Of a stretch of DNA of 28,380 bases, positions 1 to 10,053 are shown in pieces (position 1 is the stretch's first letter; the number at the start of each line of letters is the position of its first letter). Location of the stretch: contig JANBQS010000178.1 in the NCBI GenBank assembly GCA_027577415.1, forward strand, positions 1 through 28,380, written 5' to 3'. The notes beneath the pieces are model-generated. The model did no database searches. It worked only from the letters and a program-made list of their open reading frames with translations, and was not told the origin of the DNA. The stretch comes from Coemansia sp. RSA 922. Its lineage: Eukaryota; Kickxellomycota; Kickxellomycetes; Kickxellales; Kickxellaceae. The translations under genes were made by a program, and so were the position numbers.

Positions 1-21
1 AACTGCATTTCAGGGATATTA

Positions 22-38
22 ATACTCTGAGAGAGTAT
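22..38. repeat. Short inverted repeat downstream of the first regulator gene
   Basis: Two 7-bp arms (ATACTCT and AGAGTAT) flank a 3-base GAG loop, about 45 bp past the stop codon of the minus-strand gene ending at 81. On the minus strand an AATAAA overlaps that stop codon (plus-strand TTTATT at 81-86), so a hairpin here would lie at or just past the mRNA 3' end. It may help end transcription or be chance; nothing else supports a role. Confidence 0.35.
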
Positions 39-80
39 CAGCAGAGTATTGTGTTTCGTGAACAAACTACATAAATAAAT

Positions 81-2681
81 TTATTCGTCTTTGTATCCTA
101 TTTGTGACAAAAGTGTTTGCAATTCTTCAGTGTTCATTGTTTGCAGTCCGCTGGTCTGGTACCCGCTTAGCCAAGCGTCTTCCATATGTGAGGAATTCTG
201 TATAGACGATGGTATTGGGCATGATGACGGTAGCGATGGTACGCTTATTCCTGAGCTATTTCCTAGCTGGCTGGCGGTTGATCCGATACTTGCCGCAAAG
301 TTACTCAGAAATCCATTCACGTCACCGCCTGCCGAACTTACAACCGGAGCGCCCGCCGCCGATGCAAACGGCAGCGGTACGCTGGATAGCTGAGTCGTCC
401 CACCGCTGAGCTGTTGTAGTAGTACTACGCGAGCGCGCAGCTCTTCCAGTCTCTGCAGTTTCTCTAGTTGTTGTGTGCCGGCGGGCTGCACAGGAGGAAC
501 GTTCTTGCGGCCCTTTGCAGGCTTGGGTTTAGCCTGCTGTGCTGGTTTCGTATCGAGCGAGCGCTTAGCAGTACGCGGCGTACTGGGTCCTTCTTCAGTG
601 TAGGGCGCAGGCGAGTATCCGATAGCTGGCGGATGCCATAGGCCGCCGCTTAGATCAAAGTCGAGATTGCGGTCAGTTAACACACTGGTAATAGCCAATG
701 GCTGGTGTGCAGTGGGATCGGGCGGACTGTATGTGGTCTGTTTAATGGCATCGTTGAGGATCCCTCGTAGCTGACTGTAGTTGTATGTGAAGCCGAGGAA
801 CGAACTGCATCTGGGTACTATCCATGGATCAGAATCATTCTCGTGATGAATGGCTATCGGGTCACCTGTAATGGCTAGTCGTTGCTTTTTGCGTAGGTTG
901 AATACGTGGTGCAGCATAGTTATTATCGCCATGTTGAAGTGGTAATACTGGTCCGAAGCCACATGCAACTTCAAGTGCACTTCGAGGTCACGGCGCGATT
1001 GCTCCGCCACAAGGTTATCATCAGACAACGCCGCATTAACGTGGATCGACGCGCCCTGCAGAGACCAGACGCCAACACGGGGATCCCAGTCCTCGATAGG
1101 CACAGAGTCGAGCGCCCAGCGGATAACTTCTGCTTGCAGGTGTGCAGACTCCGTACACACGTTTTTCGCGCGCTGAATATACTCGGGACTCACCGACTCG
1201 TGCTGGTACTCGGGCAGCTCAGACCGGTAGAGAATAATCTTGGCCGCATGGTACATGAGATGAATGTTAAAGTAGATCGCACATACGTTGCTGATCCCCA
1301 TATCGGTCGTCGTTAGTTTGGCATACCCGCCGAGTAGCCAGGGCGCCTGTGGCGGGAACTCGGACATGTAGGGAACGAATTTAGACCGGATTTCCTCCAG
1401 CTCTCCGTCCAGAATATCAAACATTGCGCGCCGCGAAATGTCACTGTTACGCAGCGGCCGACGGCGTCGATTGACAAACTCTGATATACGACTACAGGCC
1501 CGGTACAGCTCTACTACCAGCCACCAGCTGTCAGGAAACTTGCTCTCAGTCGCTAAAGTCTCGGGCAACGTGCCTGTAATCCACTCATGGTCATGAGTAG
1601 GCAGATCCACCACACAGTCGTCGTCGTGCATAGTGGCTGGTCTAGAGGCGACAATAACCGAGGTACGATCGCCGCAGTACACATGCCACCATAGACGGCG
1701 TCGCCACTCGGTGTTTGCCCACGAGCGATCCTGCTCGCCTGCGTTCTCGTTGAAATCCTCCTCATCGATCAAGTGAAGCCGACACCGCTGCGCCAAGCGT
1801 GTAGCCATGCCAGTGTATGTCCAAGCTGACTCTCCGCGGCCACACCCCCACTCGTAAAGCGACAGCATGACGAGACAAAACACTACGTCGGGGTCAGGGC
1901 GGTCGACCAGGCCAGCGACGAGCTCAGCTGCGCGGCGTGCGTACTCTCGGCCTGCGTTATAGCGAGGCGTGCAGATGAACTCGGGGCGGTTGCTGAACCG
2001 AGCGGCTAGTGCTACGGTAGCGCAGACTATGTACTCAGGGAGCTGGCCAGAGTGCAGGCGACGGACCAATTGGGTCCATGACACGGGAGGAGCAGTGGGA
2101 GTCATCCTCGTAATGGCAATCTCCATCAATTCCTCGATTACGTGCGGAGGCGGCAGTACTGGTGGTGGCTGCTGCTGGGGCTGCTGCTGCGCATAGTGCT
2201 GGATTTGGCCCTGATAAGGCAAGCCCAAGGGGTGGGCAATGGCGGGTGGCGGTGCGGGCGCAAATCCAAAGCCTAGGCCGAACCCGCCAGCGCCAATAAC
2301 CGGGTCGTTGGGCGAAAGGCGCTCGACTAGAGGCTGTAGCATCTGCTCCATTGACTCCAGTCGTTCTTCTAGCTTATCGATGATGCTGCGACGCACTCGC
2401 TTCTTGCGTACTAGCGGACTGTAGTGACATCCCAGCTTCATGCGTGTACAGTGCGAGCATGAGGGCTTGGTGCCATTGCATTTGACTTTTTTGCGCCGGC
2501 AGTTGTCACAAGCCCGCATCAGCCGAGCCTGCTTATTTGCGCCCTCTTCTTCGACGGGGTCTTCCTCCTCCTCCTCATCTTCTTCCTCCTCGTCGTCCTG
2601 TGCTACGTCAATGGCAGGGTCTTCTTCCGACATACCCCGGGTACTGGCACTGCCAGAACGTGTACGCTCGACTTGACGCAT
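81..2681 (-). CDS. Zn(II)2Cys6 fungal transcription factor with middle homology domain (866 aa)
   Basis: A nuclear sequence-specific transcription regulator of the Gal4-like binuclear cluster class. Residues 58-85 carry C58-x2-C61-x6-C68-x6-C75-x2-C78-x6-C85, followed by a basic linker (VRKKRVRRS) and a short coiled-coil-like segment (about 99-121), the usual dimerisation arrangement. A glutamate/aspartate run precedes the zinc cluster (about 29-47). The middle homology (Fungal_trans) region spans roughly 180-460 and includes AWTYTGMATRLAQ and the conserved arginine/tryptophan block WRRRLWWHVYCGDR (326-339). The tail is rich in Ser, Gly and Gln. The start is the ATG at 2681; the open frame continues upstream from a TTG, but that stretch is hydrophobic and T-rich and looks like 5' leader. 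No intron is needed. The gene is divergent from the regulator starting at 3628. Its target and inducer cannot be read from sequence. Confidence 0.9.
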   Translation of the reverse strand: MRQVERTRSGSASTRGMSEEDPAIDVAQDDEEEEDEEEEEDPVEEEGANKQARLMRACDNCRRKKVKCNGTKPSCSHCTRMKLGCHYSPLVRKKRVRRSIIDKLEERLESMEQMLQPLVERLSPNDPVIGAGGFGLGFGFAPAPPPAIAHPLGLPYQGQIQHYAQQQPQQQPPPVLPPPHVIEELMEIAITRMTPTAPPVSWTQLVRRLHSGQLPEYIVCATVALAARFSNRPEFICTPRYNAGREYARRAAELVAGLVDRPDPDVVFCLVMLSLYEWGCGRGESAWTYTGMATRLAQRCRLHLIDEEDFNENAGEQDRSWANTEWRRRLWWHVYCGDRTSVIVASRPATMHDDDCVVDLPTHDHEWITGTLPETLATESKFPDSWWLVVELYRACSRISEFVNRRRRPLRNSDISRRAMFDILDGELEEIRSKFVPYMSEFPPQAPWLLGGYAKLTTTDMGISNVCAIYFNIHLMYHAAKIILYRSELPEYQHESVSPEYIQRAKNVCTESAHLQAEVIRWALDSVPIEDWDPRVGVWSLQGASIHVNAALSDDNLVAEQSRRDLEVHLKLHVASDQYYHFNMAIITMLHHVFNLRKKQRLAITGDPIAIHHENDSDPWIVPRCSSFLGFTYNYSQLRGILNDAIKQTTYSPPDPTAHQPLAITSVLTDRNLDFDLSGGLWHPPAIGYSPAPYTEEGPSTPRTAKRSLDTKPAQQAKPKPAKGRKNVPPVQPAGTQQLEKLQRLEELRARVVLLQQLSGGTTQLSSVPLPFASAAGAPVVSSAGGDVNGFLSNFAASIGSTASQLGNSSGISVPSLPSSCPIPSSIQNSSHMEDAWLSGYQTSGLQTMNTEELQTLLSQIGYKDE

Positions 2682-2886
2682 AATGCAGTAGAACTGGGTA
2701 TAAGCAGTAAAAGAACGTTTAAAAAAAGGAGGATACGTCAAGCAGTAAGGGAATAAAAAAAATAGAGAGTAAAACAAAAAAGAATCCGCGAGTTTAAAGA
2801 TAAAAAAGGCTATGTTCGTAAGCAAACACCCGCCTCTTTGGGTTTCACGCGGACAAAAATTCGATTGGATCGTCAAGTCCTCTCAT

Positions 2887-2908
2887 ATCAAAGTTGATCA
2901 ACTTTGAT
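2887..2908. promoter_or_regulatory. Perfect 22-bp palindrome, candidate operator
   Basis: The 22 bases are exactly self-complementary, centred on TTGATCAA, with arms reading ATCAAAG and CTTTGAT. A third related element, ATCAAAAGTTGAT, follows immediately at about 2912-2924, so ATCAAA/TTTGAT half-sites occur several times within 40 bp. It lies about 205 bp upstream of the ATG at 2681. The symmetry fits a dimeric regulator; which protein binds is unknown. Confidence 0.5.
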
Positions 2909-3347
2909 CTAATCAAAAGTTGATGTTACATGTGATAAAGCCATCACACGAAACCTTAAATGGGAGATGTGCGCAATTGGGGGGGAGAGGAAAGCAATGT
3001 CAAAAAAGCAGTAGAATATTGGTTGAACGGAGATTGGGGGGTGGGTAAAAAAAAGGGGGAGGGGGTGGGTTAGTCGAAATAAAAAAAAGAAGTGGCGTTC
3101 TGTGAGCGAGGCAGGCGAAGCGCCTCTTCAAAAGGACGCCGCCATTTATCAGTCGAAAATGGATGAAGATGAAGGGATACGTATTTTTTTTATGTGGCAG
3201 TTATTCATGCTCCACCTTTTTTTTTCCTCTCCCCTTCTCTCTTCCCCCACTATTTTCATTTCTTCTTGTTTTTTTGCACTCTATTGCATTACATCTATAA
3301 CTTTCTGTTCGGTTCACCAACCTAGTCAGAGGACCTCTTGGTTGCAA

Positions 3348-3354
3348 TATAAAG
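3348..3354 (+). promoter_or_regulatory. TATA box of the three-exon regulator
   Basis: TATAAAG lies about 275 bp upstream of the ATG at 3628 and is followed by a pyrimidine-rich stretch (3392-3430) suited to transcription start. The likely 5' leader is therefore about 200-250 nt and contains the short symmetrical CACGCGTG and GGACTC-GT-GAGTCC sequences. Confidence 0.55.
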
Positions 3355-3627
3355 ACCCCTTGCATTCTTGTGTGGCACGCGTGGACTCGTGAGTCCTTCC
3401 CTCCCCTCCTCCCTTCTTGTGCTATATTGTCACCCCTTCTCTTGCTTCACCATTTTTTTATATCAGCATTAACAGCTTCCTCCTCCTTTTTTTTCTTTCA
3501 TATTTTATACTGGGCTTCTATCAATTCCATCGATTTGCCTGCTTCCGTCAATCCCTCGTCCTTTGATCACAAAAAAAAAAATACTGGCCAACGCGTCAGC
3601 CAATCCCTTTGTCTTTCTACTTTGGAA

Positions 3628-6600
3628 ATGCACTATCCCAGCGGTACTCAGCCGCAGCCGCCGCCAGGGCACACGGCTCCGGGGTCATCGTCGACGGGGC
3701 CGCAACAAAACTTGCCTAGTGCTGCAGATACGGCCGCTGCAGCTGCAGCTGCCGCTTCAACGCCTAGTAGCATAGCTGACCAACAGCAAAAGAAGAAACG
3801 ACTAACGCAGGCATGCCAACACTGCAGGTAAGTATTTCTGACTAGTCGTGAGTGAAGATAAAAAAAATCACTTGCCATATTTCTATTTTTTTTTTTTTGT
3901 ATTTCGATTTGTGGTGCGTGCATAAATTGCGCATAACGCAGGGGCCACAAGCATACTATGTGTGTTCCCACCAAACTAAAATTTTTTTAAAGTTGTATAG
4001 GAAGAAGAAAGTTCGTTGTGACGGTATTCGGCCTTCGTGCAACAACTGCACAAAGAGCAAAACTCCTTGCACATATTTGCCTTCTGTGAGGAAGCGCGGT
4101 CGCAATGGTACGCGTGCGCCTATGCATGCTTCGTTCGCATCGCCTAGCAACCCCTATGCTCGCCCGCACTACGCCCAGCCGTCGGCGGCTTCTACTATGC
4201 CCATGCACCAAGCCCAGATGCTGCCGCCCTCTCAGCACCAGTCCATGTTCCATATGAGCCACCACGGTATGCCGCCTCCCCCGCCGCCGCTCTCGCAGAT
4301 GGCCCCACCTCAGCAGCCGCATATCAACCCTTTGGGCGTTCGCTTCATGGAGGGCGGGCCTGTGTCTTTGCATCTTAAGCGCGACCCTGGGTTTGGTATC
4401 GACCCAATGGAGGAAAGCATGTATGACCCGGCTAAGCAGGCATACGAGGCGAGCTCGCATTTCATGCTGCCCGTCAATAACTTTCATTACTCTGGCTATG
4501 CGCCGCCACCTCCTTCGAATCAGCAGCCATCGATGCGCGCCGGTCCTAGCTCTTCCTCGGGATCTCGCAAGCCTATGGGCATTCCCGGTACTTCGTGCTT
4601 CCCGGTGCGTACTCCTTCGGGGTCTAGCATGGGCTATAACGGCGACGTGTTTCCGTCTACCTCGGGTATCTCGTGTATGGCTGGGCAGCCGTCGTCTATG
4701 AGGCCAGCTAGTTTTGACCCGACGGCTTTGGCTCAGGACTTGTCGTCAGCCTATGTGTCAGTAATTGCTGGTATGCCTGCGACAAACAGTAATGGTCAGT
4801 TTCAGGATGCTGCCACCGTAGCAAAATCTGCTACTGCGCGGGGAAAGAGCGCTAGCCATGCGCTGGATTGGACAACTTCGACTAAAATGCGCGAGTTGCG
4901 CACACAGATCAGCTCTATGATAGCCAACGTGTGGGACGACAACAAGTGTGGAAAATCGGCGGGGTTGGCCGGAGTCTCAATGTCAGTCGACGACGAATCG
5001 CCCGACGACGAGCCACGCGGCACGCCATCGTCCTTGGGTACTCTGCAAACAAAGTCGATAACTAGTCCGTCGGGCGACCAGCTAATGGACGAGCACTTGC
5101 TCAACATATTCTTCGACTGCGTCCACCACCAACTACCTATCATCCTGCGTGCAGAGTTCCAGACGGCTTACAGCCGCGGTGCTGTTTCCTCGCTCTTGGT
5201 CAGCGCTATGTGTGCGGCTGCTTCGGTGTTTCTCAACCGTATCGAGGAGGAACGCAAGGCCATTTACGACAGGTATTCGCAGAAAGTGCGTGAGCTTTTC
5301 CATGACGCTTGTTTTGAGCCCAATTTGGAAGTCGTACAGACCGCGCTTATCATGACGCTGTGCGAGTATCGACATGGCAGCTTGCAACGCGCTTGGGTTT
5401 ACCTATGTAAGTACTTGCATATATGGCCAATTAAGCCTCCCCTTCCTTCCTCCCCCCCGCGCTTTATTTTTTTTATTTTCGATCAGGGTCAGGTTAAAAA
5501 CCTGCTTTTGGACATGTTTATTGCCATTATTGCTTTACTGAGGAGGAGAAATGGTCACTTGGGACTCCTTTTTTTTTTTTCTTTTTGGTGGCTTTCACTT
5601 GTCAATGGGGGGAGAGCGAGGGACATTATCCCTACAGTTGTGTGTGTTTATTTGCCTTGGGGCTGTTCAGCGTATGCCATGTGCTTTGATTGTCCTCTTT
5701 TTTGGCAACTGCTTTAATGGCCATATGACTGCAAGTGAGCCCACTACAAGGGCAGCGTTATTTTGTTGTTGTTGTTATTGCCACTCGTTTATCCTCATTG
5801 TCCTCTCACTCTCACTCTTTCAAGGGTGGCTGTGCGCTACATGTGGGGAGGATGCCAACTTCATGCATACATGTCCAAATTCATTTTTTTTTATTGTGAA
5901 CATTGTCTTCCAATGCTTTCACAGTGGTACTAAAAAAAGAAAACAATATTTTTTGCGTATCCGTTTTAATTCTGTTTTTTTTTTTTAGCCATGGGTTTTC
6001 GTCTGGCAATCTCGATGGGCTACCACCACCTTGATGCCAAGTTGCGTGCAGGCCCAATGGAGAGTACGGCCGAAATTTCTCAACGGGAGTCATGCCGCCG
6101 GGCATTTTGGGGTGCCTTCTTACTTGACCGGTATACGGCCATTGGTGGTGGTAAGCCACTGGGCATAAACGACAGCGACATTTCTGTACTTTTGCCCCTA
6201 CGCGAAAAGGATTGGCAGAATTCAGCCGCTCCGCCGCCACTTTCCGTACTCGAGTTTTTCAAGCCCACCAGTCTCGTTTTGTCTTCCAAGAATGGCAATG
6301 CGGATGCCACTTTTGCGTCTGATGGCTCGGCCGGAGAAGAAAATGGTGGTTGTGGTGGCAGCCCGCGGGCGGGCGGCAACGGAATCAGCTCTGTTAGTAG
6401 TGGTGACTCGCTGGCTCAGAGCGGGAATAGCACGCCAGTATCGGATAGCAGCAACGGCTGGGGTAGTCGGGCGGGCGAGACTAGCGCTCTGGGATGCTTT
6501 ATCAAGCTCATGACGGTGGTAGGACAGGTGGCACAGCACCTCAACAGCACTAAGAGCCCTGGCGGTACGGGTCATCCAGTGGACAGGCCGAGCCGTGACT

Positions 6601-8099
6601 ATGCGGCTTTGGATTCGGCGCTGTTGCGGTGGAAGGAGGAGCTGCCAGCGTCGCTTCTGTACTCGCAAAACAAGGCTATGGGGACCGAGTCAATGGTGTT
6701 TGTCGCCTGCATGCATGCAATTTACCACGGCGCTGTTATTATGCTGAACCGCGAGAACATGGGGCTGTTGCGCGACCTGCCCGGACAACTTGATGTCTCG
6801 ACTAATCTGGCTATTCGGTCGCTGGAGCGATGCCGCGTGGCGGCTATGAAGATCGTCGAGATCGCCCATCACCTTTGTACTTTGCCATCGGCCATGACCA
6901 GCGCGCTGCTGCCCTGGGCATTGTTACAAGCTGGCACGCTTCTGATTCACTTTATGATTTGTGGCAGCTCTCCTCATGCCCGAGAGGAAGCCCGGTCGGC
7001 CATTCTCACACTGGATTCGGTTTTGCGCGATGAGCTCTCGCGGTACTGGAGCGTATCGTTCAAATACCACCTACTTTTGAGCCATTTCGTCAAGGCATGG
7101 GATCGTACTAGACAGAGTACGCCGAGCCTCACTCCGCGTCAGCCTACGCCTGCTATGCAGCTCTCTGCGTTTGGGGAATCGGCTATAGACACATACCAGG
7201 CACTCAATTCCCAGGTATGTCTGCCCATGCAGATGCAGATGCACATGCAGCTCCCACCTGGGCCAGCGCCACTGCCTTCGTCGTCACAGATGCAAATGTC
7301 GCATCCGATGGAGTCGTTTTCTACCCTGATGAAACCCTATACTGCTCCTATTCCTGGATCGCTTCCGACGCCCGACCCACATGGCGGCATGGTTCAGCAG
7401 CTGAGTATTTCGACAGGGAATATGGCAAGCGGTGGGCGAAACAATATTCCGAGCTTTTTGTTTACTACTGATACGGCTCAGGCGTCTTCTGACATGCTAA
7501 ACGGGTTCTTGTCGCAGTTGACTCACGAGCAAACACTCCAGCTCAACGAAGGACTACAGACATACTCGCTACAGAATAGCGCTCCCCCTCCTGTGCAGCC
7601 ACAAATGTCGTCATTGTTTTCTGTGCGTAATACTTCTGCTGGGCCTAGCGAGCACTCTATAGGGTCGTCGGGCAATGGGTTTGGAGCTATCTCTAGTGAT
7701 TCGCTTATGATGAATGCTGCTATGCATTCGTTTGGGCCTGGATTCGACCCTTTGTCTATGTCGGGTTCGGTCAACACTAGTCGTTTGCAGGCTCGTCGTG
7801 GGTCGTTGCCTATATCAACTAATGGCGATTTGTTTATTGCTCCGGGGTCCCGCCCTGTATTCTCGACGGCTACTGCGCCGCCGGTGTATGTTCAGCAGCA
7901 GATGGTTAGCGTGGACCAGGTGATGGGTTCGGATCTCGATCCCTTGGTGTTTAATCAAATGACGCCGTTCATGTATGAACTGCGACTGCTCAATAATATG
8001 ACGGCCCAACAGGGACAGCAGCAAGGGGCAGGTATGTCGGCGGCTGGACCGAATACTTCAAGTGTGGTGCATGAGGCTAATGGACATTTGCGTAAATAA
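3628..8099 (+). CDS. Zn(II)2Cys6 transcription factor, spliced: join(3628..3827,4001..5406,5989..8099), 1238 aa
   Basis: A Gal4-like nuclear regulator whose frame is restored by two introns. Exon 1 encodes a Pro/Gln-rich start, a poly-alanine tract (about 36-43) and the first half of the zinc cluster. Intron 1 falls in the arginine codon right after CQHC. The completed motif is C63-x2-C66-x6-C73-x6-C80-x2-C83-x6-C90. Exon 2 continues through a long Pro/Ser/Met-rich linker and the first half of the middle homology region (from about 425). Splicing at 5406/5989 joins AWVYL to SMGFRLAISMGYHHLD, matching the AWTYTGMATRLAQ segment of the neighbouring regulator and so supporting the junction. The block RESCRRAFWGAFLLDRY follows. 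The C-terminal ~500 residues are low complexity. The total coding length is divisible by three and ends at TAA. The exact start and target are inferred or unknown. Confidence 0.88.
3828..4000 (+). other. Intron 1 (173 nt) inside the zinc-cluster motif
   Basis: The donor is GTAAGT directly after CACTGCAG and the acceptor is TTGTATAG. Removing it restores the sixth-residue spacing of the Zn2Cys6 motif exactly (CQHCRKKKVRC). The intron is T-rich. The other two Zn2Cys6 genes in this window have no intron here. Confidence 0.88.
5407..5988 (+). other. Intron 2 (582 nt), unusually long, inside the middle homology region
   Basis: The donor is GTAAGT after TACCTAT and the acceptor is an uninterrupted T tract ending in TAG at 5988. 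Splicing joins the two halves of a recognisable middle homology segment. The intron is more than three times the length of intron 1 and rich in T runs. The upstream frame stays open into it until a stop at 5715-5717, so retention would give a protein with the zinc cluster but a truncated regulatory region. I see no separate gene within it. Confidence 0.82.
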
Positions 8100-8915
8100 T
8101 CTTTTTTACATTTAAATTTCCTTTTTCATCCTCTTTTTTCTTCTCCTTCATATTAACAAACATGAAAATACGATATTCTAAAGAACAAAGATAATCTACA
8201 TCCTCTTCCGACTCCCAGTGGGCCAAGCGTTTCAGGCAGGAATATACCTAGTTAAAGTATGCTTTCGTAGGTAAAGCTGTGTGTTAGAAATCTGATATCC
8301 GGCTGCATACACAAATGAGTACGCCATCAGCAAGCCCGAGTTAAGAACTCTCTTCTAACACCTGACACTTACCATCAAGGATGACGATGATGAAGGCGTA
8401 AAGGAGTACATGAATAATGTGCCCGATAGTCTGTTTAGGTAGTCTTGAGACTCTTTTATTGTATTAAATTACACCTTTCTTCTTTACGACAATAACATGG
8501 CTAACGAGATATAGTTCACTATTGGAAAAGTAAAAAAACAACAACGGATAAGCTGAATATAAAAATGAATGACATTAGACTAGCCTTGTTGCTGCGGTGA
8601 ACTTTGTCATTTGTCGATAGGCCCTTCTTGTGTAGAAGGCATGATATGGACCAAAAATAGGCACTACATAGTGTTAGTGATTTTACATGTACAGCAATAG
8701 TGACAATAAACAACAAGACGGGCACAGACTGATGTTGATACTACTGGTTTATTCACGAGTGAGCAAACGCAAATAAATGGGTAGCTCTAGCATTAAAACC
8801 CCTAGTTCAAGGCACTGTATGCGAAATATTCCGCTGTAGCGAACGCTCTCACTAAGCTAGTACATTAGGCCCGGGTCCCATGTCCTCTGGTATCGTCGTA
8901 TAGATTTGGCCATTA
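8100..8915. other. Intergenic, no confident gene
   Basis: This ~0.8 kb AT-rich gap lies between the convergent ends of the three-exon regulator and S1. The only protein-like trace is a 27-codon open stretch at 8359-8442 ending in GVKEYMNNVPDSLFR before TAG, with no start codon in a sensible place. It could be a gene relic or chance. A short hydrophobic minus-strand frame at 8519-8725 has nothing else to support it. Confidence 0.5.
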
Positions 8916-9305
8916 CTAGCAAAAAAATTGGGAACGCGTCACGTAATAGTTTGCTGTGATGGCGTTTCTTGCGGCATCTCTATCAATAACGCCTTTCCAC
9001 AATATCAAAACCGGTGGTTTGTTTATCTCATGGGCCTCATTCACCACTGTGACAATATTGTTGATACCTTCGATGCTGCCTGATACCCCACGCAACTCAA
9101 CTGTGCTTTTGTTAAATAGCCAAATAGAATAATCTCTCCAATTAGACACGTTTGATTCACACCTGACGTGTTCTATAATCGTATTATAGGGTATGTCTCC
9201 TCGCCAATTAAATAATTCAAAGTAAAGTGGTCCGTCATCGTGCTGTACATACACAAAAGTACTTTGTTGTGGACCATCACTAGGCGCGCTGTTAATTCCT
9301 GGCAT
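8916..9305 (-). CDS. S1: small uncharacterised protein, founder-like member of the S family (129 aa)
   Basis: I do not recognise the family. The product has no signal peptide or membrane segment, so it is probably intracellular. Its pattern is strand, strand, helix, strand, strand: FVYVQHDDGPLYFELFNW, then NTIIEHVR, then DYSIWLFNKSTVELRG, then PPVLILWKG. S5 (20532-20924) shows the same spacing: FNWRGDIPYNTIIEHV against YNFGGAVDNTCLADHI, and DYSIWLF against DYKIGVF. S2 shares the early APSD and the late VILxW. The start is the first ATG in frame. A TATA box (TATAAAG on the minus strand) lies 133 bp upstream with a GGCA-N4-TGCC inverted repeat beside it, the same layout as S2 and S3. A ubiquitin-like (beta-grasp) fold is a guess from this pattern; some effector header domains look similar. 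The stop is TAG. Confidence 0.68.
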   Translation of the reverse strand: MPGINSAPSDGPQQSTFVYVQHDDGPLYFELFNWRGDIPYNTIIEHVRCESNVSNWRDYSIWLFNKSTVELRGVSGSIEGINNIVTVVNEAHEINKPPVLILWKGVIDRDAARNAITANYYVTRSQFFC

Positions 9306-9416
9306 TTTACGTAATAGCAGTTGGTCCCAATGGTTGAAATTCTGGCTCGTAAAAAAGCTGATTTAGAAGAGGGTATAAAAATATTCTGGTGGGCAAAGAG
9401 AGAACAAGAAGAGCTT

Positions 9417-9446
9417 GGCATGGCTGCCAGCTATCCACTTTATATC
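9417..9446 (-). promoter_or_regulatory. S1 core promoter: TATA box plus GGCA-N4-TGCC inverted repeat
   Basis: On the minus strand GATATAAAG (9446-9438) is followed about 9 bp downstream by TGCC/GGCA arms at 9425-9428 and 9417-9420. The ATG is 133 bp from the TATA box. The same elements in the same order and spacing occur upstream of S2 and S3. Confidence 0.55.
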
Positions 9447-10053
9447 TCGCCTAAAGAGCGTGAAAGTGCTCTGCTGCAGCTTGCCCGCGCAAAAAGCTCT
9501 CTAGCTATTCTTTTTAATTTTTCTTTCCCGCTGCTTTTTAAAGTCAAACTGTTATTGCTGTTTCTTATTAGCTCTTTGCCTTTTTTTGCTTTGAGCGAGA
9601 TGACGTGGGCCAGCAAGCGTGGGGACGGAGTGAGCAATGCTTTCCCCCTTTGACTACCTTTGACAGCCATTGATTCCATGGACTGCTTTTGCACAGCTTT
9701 TTACACAACTTCAGGTCATGTGCATCAACTATTGGCTGGGAGCAAAATTCTCCTGTGGAAAATGTGGCCAACTAATTTTCTTTAAAGAAATAGAGGGAAT
9801 TAAGACCGCCCCTTGCAAGTTCAACAATTCTGTTTTAGTTGTAAATTTATTGGTTAAACCAAAGACTAAGAGAGCAAGTAGTGCTATTATTGTTAGTGAG
9901 AGTGATGGTTGTTGTCAAGGCTACTGGAGGGCTCGGGTGGTCACTAGTGACAACAGCATATATAGATGCTTACTAAATGTCTAATTCGAAACCTTGTGCC
10001 ATTTATTTGTAGTTGAATATAGCCTCAATAGGTTGGTAACTATGCCATGGTAA

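Larger units (their letters stand above)
2682..3627. promoter_or_regulatory. Divergent promoter region between two Zn2Cys6 regulators
   Basis: This ~0.95 kb gap separates two divergent start codons and contains no convincing gene. The half next to the minus-strand gene is A-rich on the plus strand (T-rich on the coding strand). The half next to the plus-strand gene has long pyrimidine tracts typical of fungal core promoters. It contains the perfect palindrome at 2887-2908, a TATA box at 3348-3354, the symmetrical CACGCGTG at 3376-3383 and an ACGCGT at 3591-3596. No CGG-N-CCG pairs of the kind bound by many Gal4-like proteins stood out on reading. Confidence 0.6.

Noticed and set aside
2682..2876. 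N-terminal extension of the first regulator to 2876
   Set aside because: The extended frame starts at TTG, not ATG, and encodes a Phe/Leu-rich stretch from T-rich leader sequence. The ATG at 2681 precedes ordinary transcription-factor sequence.
5551..5988. 145-codon frame in intron 2 of the three-exon regulator
   Set aside because: Its composition is driven by T runs (Phe/Leu/Cys), and splice signals on both sides explain the interval as an intron.
8519..8725. 68-codon hydrophobic minus-strand frame
   Set aside because: It has no promoter features like those of the S genes and no homology pattern. It is likely chance in AT-rich DNA.
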